DNA from: Nannobrachium achirus
Taxonomy: Eukaryota > Chordata > Actinopteri > Myctophiformes > Myctophidae
Assembly (NCBI GenBank): GCA_963921795.1
Contig: OY997647.1
Coordinates: 63,863,997 to 63,927,996 of the forward strand
Direction of reading: 5' to 3'
DNA length: 64,000 bases
A program made the translations under genes and the position numbers. Every line of letters begins with the position of its first letter. Position 1 is the first letter of the stretch. The notes beneath the pieces are model-generated. The model was not told the DNA's origin. It saw only the letters and a list, made by a program, of their open reading frames with translations, and did no database searches. Positions 55,637 to 64,000 of this stretch are shown in pieces.

Positions 55637-56995
55637 GTTAGTAGTCATGTAGTCTCGAGTGGCCAGACTGTTGACTCCCACTATTTGAAAATGCTCCCGT
55701 CATACAGTTTGGGGGAAAGGAGGTCTTTGGATGAGTACCAGTTAAAGCGGAAGTGAAGCCTCCTCCACACTTTCGCAAATCACAACCTCCACCCCTCATT
55801 TCTCACCTGCCCCTCTTCTAGCGCCACCATGAGGTTGCCAACCTGACGATCGCTTATATCCCGATTAGATAGTCTTACTGGTTTTATATAGTGTATATAA
55901 AATGATTCATCGACGACTCGCATTAAACCCCCCGACTTGCCCTAATTTAGTTTTAGTAATATTTTAGTCAGCTGAAAAGTTACTCACTTTCTTTTAGTCT
56001 GGTTCTATTTGATTAAATACCATAAAACTATAGTTGACTAAATCTACAGTTGATTTAGTCGACTAAAATGCTTTTTTGAGGGCCGTGATAGTGTTGAAAT
56101 GCCAGATTTTTACTGCTGTGTGCTGAAAATAACAGATCTACAAGCTCACAAGATGTCGAAGCACCACAAGTTGAGAGCATGTAGATCTGCTACTTTCTGA
56201 GAGAGTGACATCTGCACACAACTAAACAAAAAATGACTTGTCTTTTAGTTCTACTGGATCTCTCCTCCACTAGTCCCTCCCTAACAGTTTTGTTGAGGAA
56301 ATAGTACGTATATTTAGTCATAGTTTTAGTCATCGTATCTTAGTTTTTATTTAGTTTTGTCATTGAAAAAAGGTAGTTGTCGAAAAGTTTTCATCATAAT
56401 TTTATTTTTATTTGATTATTTGTGTTGTTAAAAAAAAGAAAAAAACTAAAAACTATTTACACCTCATTGGATATTTGTTATCTCTGTACCTGTGATGCTC
56501 TGTGTGGGAGCATCACTGGTATTTCCTGGTTCTGTCTCTTGTCTCTTCACATAACCTCCATATTGTAGCTTATGAAATGTTATAATATTGGGGGAAATGC
56601 AAACTAACGTTGTGTCGGTGCTCCGCCTCGAAGCCAGATCAAAGCCTGCAGTTGTGGCCCAGCTTGAGGAGACAGGGATGAGAAATAGAGAGACTGAATG
56701 CTGGTCTCTAGCAGCTTGTTTGTAAAGCTTTTACACAGTTTAGGCATTTATATACAATGTAGTTCAGTCTTCATTTCACACCTTTAACTGCTGGTTGAAA
56801 GCTTTAATATAAAATGTTTTATCTTCCTCCGTACAGTCATTCTGTGCTGTCAAGTGGTATAGTTTATTCCACACTCTGCTCCACTAAATACTGTTTATGT
56901 CTGGATAACTAGATAGTAGATCTTTTATTTAACTCCCATGACAGTAACAGTGTATAATTTGTTTTGATAATCTCTTATTTAATATGCATTTACAG
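55637..56995. repeat. NLR copy 2 intron with dispersed elements
   Basis: Contains the inverse of the AAAACCAGTAAGACT element of 14485 (55848-55882), a palindrome at 56125-56197 inside a TTTAGTCGACTAAAAT-type element (about 55940-56420), and otherwise unassigned DNA. The SINE and minisatellite of the matching intron in copy 1 are absent. Confidence 0.65.
56125..56197. repeat. Palindrome, AGATCTACAAGCTC family
   Basis: GAAAATAACAGATCTACAAG to ATGTAGATCTGCTACTTTC. The arms have a few mismatches and the centre contains GTCGAAGCACCAC. Confidence 0.8.
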
Positions 56996-57172
56996 ACTTG
57001 TTGGCTGTAACCTCGGACAGACAGAGGTTGAAGTTGTGGCTTCAGCTCTCAGCTCTAATCCTTCCCATTTGAGAGAATTGGACCTCAGTGAAAACGACCT
57101 GAACGACTCAGGACTAGTGGAGCTGCTCTGTGAAGGACTGAAGAGTCTGCACTGTAGGCTGGAGATTCTACG
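56996..57172 (+). CDS. NLR copy 2 LRR exon 1
   Basis: 177 nt, phase 2-2, same borders as 48336-48512. [20 protein letters not shown]. It is closer to the standard LRR form than copy 1 (NLGQTE against KLRKAE). Confidence 0.85.
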
Positions 57173-57402
57173 GTAAGATACATTTACCCCGTTTATTTAG
57201 ATATTTCTGTTTTATTATGTATGGAATTGTGTGAATTTAATATGAATGGTGTGATGAGAATGTATTACTGAGCTTGATGTCATGATAACCGAAGCCTATA
57301 TGTGCCTGAGACGTTAAAATGACCCTAAACATGTTGGAAAGTGTAATATCCCTTTAAGGCAAATGTATAAGATACGTCATCATACAACAGGATTGCACAT
57401 CT

Positions 57403-57474
57403 AAAATAGCTGATCTACAAGCTCACAGTGAGTTGAGGAAACAACACTTGTGAGCTTGTAGATCAGCTATTTTC
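57403..57474. repeat. Palindrome, AGATCTACAAGCTC family
   Basis: AAAATAGCTGATCTACAAGC to the inverse GCTTGTAGATCAGCTATTTT. Copy 1 keeps only the right half at the matching place, so a deletion has removed one arm there. Confidence 0.9.
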
Positions 57475-57796
57475 AACATATGATATGACCCCCAAGGGGG
57501 TCCCCAAATTATGTTGTGGGGTCCCCAGATGATTAGCTTAATGTGCAACATACAGTACAAGTCTATACAGGGTATATGCACATTTAAAGAGGTAAAATGT
57601 AATGGCTTATGTAATGACCATTTAAAAAACAAATGGCCAAATTGTCAAATATTACAGAAGGAAAAGGCAAACAATGTCAAAATAGCAGATCTACAAGCTC
57701 ACTGTGAGGCATTGTTCCAAGTGCTTGTAAGGGTGGGGGTCCCCAGTTCAAATATGATTATCAATCAATCAATCTGGTGTTTCATTCTTCATTCAG

Positions 57797-57928
57797 ACTG
57801 GCTCGCTGCAACTTGTCAGAGAGAAGCTGTGAACTTCTGGTCTCAGCTGTAAGCTCTCATCCCTCCCTAAGAGAGCTGGACCTGAGCTCCAACATGATGG
57901 TGAATGTTCCAGTCCTGGAGAACTGCAA
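57797..57928 (+). CDS. NLR copy 2 LRR exon 2
   Basis: 132 nt, phase 2-2, same borders as 49004-49135. [20 protein letters not shown]; three residue-level differences from copy 1 near the start. Confidence 0.85.
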
Positions 57929-58725
57929 GTGAGTAGACGTGAGCTGTGTCCATGTTAGTGCACTGAATGTGCAGTGTTTCCCTCATGTGTCTCTGAACAG
58001 AGTATTCACTCTGAGACAAAGTCACACATAGATGTGTACTTACTGTATTTGTGTATTTAGTAGGGCTGTCAAAGTTAACGTGATAATAAAGAGTTGGTGC
58101 ACATTCCTTTTAATGGCACAATTTGTTTTGATGTGCAATTAACACTTCAGCTGCCTTTGTCGATACTCCTCGTCATTGAAAGGGTTAATATCATGACACT
58201 GTTGACGACGCTCCTCGTCAGTCTTACTGTATTTACAGTAAAATAATTATTACTTACTATACAGTGCTCCGGTCCAGTCCACATCAACTTTTTAATCCCA
58301 AAGCTGGCATGTTTACAGCACAAACTAGGCTTGGATGGCGGCCGCCATGACACACTGTCATATGACACACTATGTTACTAGATGGACTAAACGTTGAAGT
58401 AAAGTGATAATCCATCGACGCAAAAACAATCCCGCCCGGCCCTTCAAAATAATAGCGGCGGCCTACGATGGAAGCGGCGCGGCACCAAGCATCCTTTCAA
58501 AGTAAGGGGCAGCAAAAGTGTTAATTCACTGTGGTGTTTGAACCGTGGTCCATTCCAAACTCTGAGGTAAACGTATTGTTGTAGTTTGATTAAACATAAC
58601 ATGTAGTTTGATTAAACATAACATGTAGTTTGATTAAACATAACATGCCAATGAAAAAAGGCTCATATAGCTTATTATCTCCCAAGTAAAGACACCTGCA
58701 CAATAAAAGCCAGATCATTAGTAAT

Positions 58726-58899
58726 CAATGTTCCCTCTAAGCTGCGCGCATGCACGCCCGCGCACAACTCAGGAGTGTGTCGCGCACAAGACATCTTTGT
58801 CGCGCACGGCACTTTAGTACCGATAGATTTGTGAAACGTAGTTGATTATTTTGTGGGTAAGCCTACTCATTCTCTGTCTGTCTGCAACTATAGACAGCG

Positions 58900-58960
<61 letters not shown>

Positions 58961-60501
58961 TGTCTTTCGGTGCCTCCCCCTCTTGCCAAAATCTCTCTCC
59001 CTCGCTCTCGACTCTCGCCTCGCCCAGTCGTCCTCTCTCACGATTCTCTCTCACACACGCACGCACGCACGCACGCACGCACGCTAAACAGAGACTTCTT
59101 CTGACTACTTTGTTTTACTGCCGTCATAAAACTGTCTCTGTAACTCTATGCGTGCGGTGCAGCTGCATTAACGTTAGCCCGTCTTCAAGTTTTAGCCACG
59201 CAACATCGTGGCAAAACAAAACAAACGCATGCGCTTTGCGAGTTTGCGTTGCGTATCCAGAAGCTCTGTAAAGGAGTCCATGAATGGATATAATGTGCAG
59301 TTTCATAAAGGTCTCAGAGAAAGAAATAGCCTAATCCATAGCCTAATGCATGTCAAACAGGCGGTCCTTGACATTAAAATGGAAGGGAATCACTGCTAAA
59401 GCCATACAAATATTATCTTATGGGGGTCCCTGGGATAGCTTTTCAAATGAGGGTCTGTGGGCTTGTCAAGTTGTAGGTCCTTGACATGAAAACGTTTGAG
59501 AACCACTGCTGCTTCACTGTCCCACAATGAAGGAGAGAGAGAATCTTTTTGCTATATTCCACCAATCTGTAAGGCCATAGCTATGTTTACATTAATGTTA
59601 TTCAATATACATTTTAGCACAAACTAATGGCTATTCAAACCAGGTCCAGTTTCCATTATGTTATTGCATTTTCTGTGAATTAATAATTCTACACAATCTG
59701 CATTTGCTGTGAATTAATTATATTCTGCACAATCTACAGTTTAACCCAGTGATTATCTGCTGTTTCCTTCTCAAGGACCCCCAATTTGATATAAATTAGC
59801 CTAGCTGCCTAATGCCTATATATATATATATATATATATATAGGGCATTATTTGATATGATTTTAATCTTTGGGACACCAATGTACATGGTCAAAAGCCA
59901 GTGTTAATTTAATTGAGTGTGAAAATGGTAGGCCTATACCAAATGTTCATATCATATGCATGCATGCTTAAATTGGCACCTTGGCACAGACAGTAGGCTA
60001 CACATACTGTATGCTCTTGGACTGTATTTTATTCATAATAATGCCACTTCATAGAAATGGCTAACCTTCTTTAGATGTGTCAATATCAATATGTCAATGT
60101 ATTGTTATTTTGTTGGCTCATATTTTTTTATGCCCATTGTATTTACACAACATCAACCTGTGTATATACCAAGATCGATAGATATGCTACCTGTATTATC
60201 CCAAGGGGGAAAATCAGTCTGTAGGCCTAATACTGAATAATAATGGATATAAAACCCTTTAACCCTAACCCTTTTCCCTCCTCTTTTTGAATTTAACTGT
60301 CATAGTAGCCTACAGCCTATTAAAAGTAGTCAAACCTCTATTACTTATTCTGTAATTAGATTTTAATAAGCCATAACTTGACATGACTTGACGCACTGTG
60401 ACGCGGTATACACTTGTGCACTTGTTGCTCAGCAGTGCTCAAGTTGTGCTCAGAAGGTTGGAGTGTTTGCTCAGACCAATGAAAAATTAGAGGGAACATT
60501 G
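58726..60501. mobile_element. hAT element CAATGTTCCCTCTAA, perfect 8-bp TSD
   Basis: The ends CAATGTTCCCTCTAAGCTGC and AAAATTAGAGGGAACATTG are inverted. Flanks TTAGTAAT at 58718-58725 and 60502-60509 are perfect, and gene-1 DNA keeps the empty TTAGTAATCATTACTGC site (49751). Contains (CT)n at about 58900-58955, (CGCA)n at 59056-59085, (TA)n at 59817-59842, and a GGGGTCCCTGGG...GTTTGAGAACCACTG hAT end (59419-59506). Confidence 0.9.
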
Positions 60502-60514
60502 TTAGTAATCAATA

Positions 60515-62307
60515 CACCAACACGGAGCTAGAAAGGAACGCCCATAAACGTCACATCCGCTTTTGCCGTGGGGGAAAACAATGCACTTTTCTCCATGTAG
60601 TTAATACAGCGTACAGTACTACTATCGTTTTAATCACGTTCAGAGCGATTTTTTTGGACGATAAAACACTCGACAGCCAAGAAAAATCCATCAGAAGGAC
60701 TTCTGGAACGCAATCGTTCACTCGCCGTCGTAAAGTTCACTTATTATTAAGATAACAAGCCTATTATGAATGACTTGATTGATTGATTGAACAGACCGCT
60801 GTGCTGCACGGAGCTACTTTACCTCGCCACCTCGTCTAAACTACTACTCCTCCCTCTTCAAAACCTCTGGAATAAAACGGGACACAATTTTACTCTTTAC
60901 GTTGACCACATATTCAGTCTACTACACCAAATCTATTTTTGCCAATCTATGCAGTGCTGGCATATAGGATATAGAAGTCGGAGTTCAAGTGGTTTGTAGT
61001 CAGAATAATATTGCAAATTACATAAGCACTGACTGAGATGGAGATCTGTCGTTTCTGGAGGCTCCAAGTTACACAAGCATGAGATGAGTTCGGAGATCTG
61101 TTTTTCTACTTTTATCTACTCTACTCCCTGTGTTACAAAAAACATGTTTGCACATGCAGTGTTCAATCCTGGTAGAGACACTAATATTAAATTAAACGTG
61201 CCACAACCACAATATAAAACCAACAGCCAGGCCCATTAGTCGTCCATTGCCTAATACACTTACAATGGCATCCTCCTCCTGTGTCCTTCCCGTGTTCCAT
61301 GAACATCATTGCTGAATTATATGGCCTTTGTTTTTTAATATTGTGATAAGTGTAATTGATCATGTTCATGAAAATGTGAAAGTGTGTCTCTTACCAGGTG
61401 ATTAAATCAGTCAGATAACCATGGCATTGATCCGACCAGTCCTATAAGGACAATAATTAATCCCGATGCTACTGCAGATAGTTTTTGGTCCATTTGCAGT
61501 AAGGAATCAATGTAATTAAGTGGTTTATAATGATCAGACTCAGATTATCCCCCGTGCATGCGTCAAAGTTGCACAATACGCACCCGTGGGTCCCCCTCTT
61601 CCCTCTATGCTACAAAACCTGTTTACATTATGTCTTTAATCACCTAGTAGAGACACAATTACAATATATGATCAATTAAACTTACTATAATATCAAAAAA
61701 CAACAGTTGTTAAGTCGTCAGTGATGTTTATAGAACACGTCGTAGTGAGTTCAAGTAGGATAGAGACCTGATCTTTGAATATATGGCAGGATCGACGCCA
61801 GTTTAAAAGTATTTTCTGCAGGTTTGAAATTAGGATAGAATTGTTGTGTTGTGTCGTGTCAGTGTGTAAATCCTTGCATGATAACAAGCTGTTAATGGCT
61901 GTAGACAACTGGAATTAATTTAATGTGCTCTATAACCATCATTGATTAATTAATGCTTTTCGTTTTTTGATATAAGTTTAATTTATCATAGAAAATGTAA
62001 CAGTGTCTAATACCAGACGGATAGTCTAGATAACCCATGGTCTTTGATGATGCGACCAGTCCTTAATAATATCAGACAATATTTAATCCCAATGCTGTTT
62101 AATTTTAAATGCATCATTTTTTGTCCATTGGCAACCAAGGAATCAATGTAAGACATTGCAATTAATTAAAACATCGCTATACTATTACAAAATCGGATTT
62201 GAAAACATGGAAAACCCCATTCTACTAATGGGGGTTGTTAAATATTTCCCCCACGCTTGACTCCGCCCCCAGCTATGACGCGCTGATGACAAAGCTCCGT
62301 GTTGGTG
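60515..62307. mobile_element. Inverted-repeat element with TA flanks
   Basis: The ends CACCAACACGGAGCTAG and AGCTCCGTGTTGGTG are inverted, with TA on both sides (60513-60514, 62308-62309), as in Tc1/mariner-type insertion. It shares AACGTTCAGAGCG / CAGCCAAGAAAA / CAATCGTTCACTCGCCGTCG words with 52150-52240. No transposase recognised. Confidence 0.7.
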
Positions 62308-62580
62308 TATACTGCAATGTTAGTAAATAAATATGCCCATCTGTTATTTGTTGGGCCTGAGTTTATCATTTCAGCTTTTTTCTCCCATTCACACCTTTTG
62401 TTACTTGAAGATTCCGGACTGTAGTTGTCATTGTTCCAATATTAATTAACTGTTATTTGCATAAAGCAAGCATTTGTCTACTGCCATGTTGATCATAATC
62501 ATGTGATTAATTGTATTTTACAAAAAAGTGAAGAACAGTAAAAGTGCAGTAAAAAAAAGGTAGTATAGCCTAGTAGGAAC

Positions 62581-63538
62581 TAGGCCTGGGGCGGTATCGA
62601 CATTTTGTTACCGCGATTACCGTCTTCCCATTTACCGACGGTACTGCGCTAATTACCGCACCCCCGTATCTATTAATTAAGGTTCGGCGATAAGCCAAAA
62701 TATTGCAATCATCTTCCCTAAAGTCGCCTCTCCACTGTGGAGAGGCGACACAGCCTGACCGCCCGAGTTATACTTCTCCGTACAGCACAGCGGGTATGGC
62801 TTTGAAAGGAGCAGATCTACAAGCTCACAACACATTGCATCCGCGACGCGTTCTGAGCTTTTAGATCTGCACTGTCGGGTTACCATAGTAACGTAGGCTA
62901 GCTAGTAGGCTTTTCAGACACAAACAGCTGTGTGAACAAACCAGAAGAGGACGGGTAGTCAGATCGTGTACAGTGATTCTGTAAACTCACGTCACGTCTC
63001 AACTCTCAAATCCCAGTGATTGGGTGCTGCTATATACAGGTTTTAGTTACAAGACTTGACAGAAAAGGTTATAAAATCTCCGACGCGCCGCCGAACGGGC
63101 ACAACGTGCGACGCGATGGAAAAAGTAAAATAGTTTCACTTTCGGTTTTAGTCCACGCGGCCCACGTTCCGCCAGTAATCCGTATGAATAAAAAAAGATA
63201 TGCCACAACACAAGGTATGTATTAACATCCTTGTGTCGTGTGGATTACAAAGAAAGTTTACGCTGCTCTGTACTCCTCTACGCAGGCAGCAGCAGTGACT
63301 GTCTGTGTCTCTGAGAGTGAGAGTGACGTATGTGGCTTCCAAACTGTGGTACACGGCCCAGAGCAGAGCGGCATGGAGCGCATGCGGTCCTCGCTTCTCC
63401 CCTGTTTTAAAACTCGCTTGTTTTCCAATAAAAAATAGACTTTTTTTTGTCTTTTTTACCGCGGTAAGCACACTGACACCGCGGTAGACCTCGGTTTACC
63501 GCGGTACGGCGGTACGGCGGTTACCGTGTCCAACCCTA
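62581..63538. mobile_element. hAT element TAGGCCTGGGGCGGTA, perfect 8-bp TSD
   Basis: The ends TAGGCCTGGGGCGGTATCG and GGTTACCGTGTCCAACCCTA are inverted, with TACCGCGG-rich subterminal repeats. Flanks GTAGGAAC (62573-62580, 63539-63546) are perfect. The palindrome at 62811-62870 is nested inside. Confidence 0.9.
62811..62870. repeat. Palindrome, AGATCTACAAGCTC family
   Basis: GCAGATCTACAAGCTCACAA to GAGCTTTTAGATCTGC. The centre carries GCATCCGCGACGCG, like 52697. Confidence 0.85.
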
Positions 63539-63652
63539 GTAGGAACACCTACTCCGTTGGAGGTCTTGGTATTCAGATTAAATATTTTAATCGATTGAAA
63601 GCCCTAGTATTTGATTAATCAGATCGAACATAATATGTTTTTCCTCACTTAG

Positions 63653-63702
63653 AGTGAAACATGGAGGAGAAGATTGGCTTAATCCTCAACTCATTACCAG
63701 AT
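63653..63702 (+). CDS. NLR copy 3 leader exon
   Basis: Acceptor CACTTAG, ATG at 63661, the same 14 codons as 54205-54246, donor GTGAGT. It marks the start of a further NLR copy that continues beyond the window. Confidence 0.7.
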
Positions 63703-63781
63703 GTGAGTATCTCTCTGTCTGTGTCAATATCACACATTAACATTTTATACACTGTTGTATGCTTGGTTGGCTCCTCCCCAG

Positions 63782-63826
63782 ATGCTGTTCTGGAAACTCT
63801 TCAGGAGAGCTTCCAGGGAATTCAGG
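63782..63826 (+). CDS. Possible second exon of NLR copy 3
   Basis: Acceptor CCTCCCCAG at 63773-63781; ATGCTGTTCTGGAAACTCTT follows, with a GT after TTCAG at 63827. In phase 0 this gives MLFWKLFRRAS. The alternative frame gives AVLETLQESFQGIQ, which looks more like a start of a helical death-fold but does not match the phase of the leader exon. Uncertain. Confidence 0.3.
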
Positions 63827-64000
63827 TTTCTCTGCTCTTGGCCTGGTCCTTAACACCAGCAAGACTAAGTTTAAACACACCACCAAATAACAGGCTAATA
63901 AAACATGTTTTCTATTAAAGAATGCTCACATTTGACGGAGTTGACATGTTGATGCTGGAATCCAGGATCTCAGAGATTACATTATATGGACCAGAGGGCT
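63827..64000. other. Window end, no exon recognised
   Basis: Non-coding as far as can be seen. The homologous NACHT exon would be expected further right. Confidence 0.4.

Larger units (their letters stand above)
58061..63606. mobile_element. Composite hAT TAGGGCTGTCAAA with nested elements
   Basis: The ends TAGGGCTGTCAAAGTTAA and TTTAATCGATTGAAAGCCCTA-type (ending 63606) are inverted. Flanks GTATTTAG (58053-58060) and GTATTTGA (63607-63614) are an 8-bp duplication with two differences. It carries at least three later insertions (58726, 60515, 62581). The remaining host DNA matches 49266-49830 downstream of gene 1. Confidence 0.75.

Noticed and set aside
58814-59104. SLSLSL / RERERE frames
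   Set aside because: Translations of a (CT)n microsatellite.

Overview
The window is from a teleost fish nuclear genome. The main evidence is a fish-type NLRC3-like (FISNA-NACHT) immune receptor gene whose N-terminus is built from many tiny repeated exons. Supporting evidence is an L2-clade LINE, two tRNA-derived SINEs, many hAT-type non-autonomous DNA transposons with 8-bp target duplications, and very long (TG)n tracts. I cannot name the species.

Layout. 1-8.7 kb: intergenic DNA with an LTR-like stretch, two (TG)n tracts, two long foldbacks, two old Ty3/Gypsy pieces, a Mutator-like element with a clean 9-bp target duplication, and the 5' coding end of a hAT transposase (minus strand). 8.7-14.9 kb: microsatellites and minisatellites (49-bp and 40-bp units). 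15.2-20.35 kb: a nearly whole L2-type LINE on the minus strand, with ORF1 and an ORF2 (endonuclease plus reverse transcriptase) split by two homopolymer frame changes. 20.7-29 kb: more elements, including a 42-bp hairpin minisatellite inside inverted flanks, a second Mutator-like copy and a SINE.

29.07-49.14 kb (+): NLR gene 1. It has a start exon, thirteen further cassette exons of 105-114 nt that all begin and end in the same phase, a linker exon, one 1.83-kb FISNA-NACHT exon and two LRR exons. I add these to about 1,263 codons, and I see no in-frame stop in the exons I translated. Its introns hold at least eight hAT-type insertions, several nested. 54.2-57.93 kb (+): NLR copy 2, with a 14-codon leader exon, only the 3' third of a NACHT exon, and the same two LRR exons. 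63.65 kb: a third leader exon starts another copy that runs off the window. Copies 1 and 2 come from a tandem duplication of roughly 9 kb that includes introns and a shared hAT element.

The most unusual recurring signal is a short palindrome with arms close to AATAGCAGATCTACAAGCTC. It occurs as about ten hairpins plus many half copies, often inside other transposons, and it sits at the breakpoints of an insertion, a deletion and a duplication. I do not recognise it as a named family.

No rRNA gene, true tRNA gene or CRISPR array was seen. Splice junctions are inferred from AG/GT signals, phase and comparison among copies; no transcript evidence was available.
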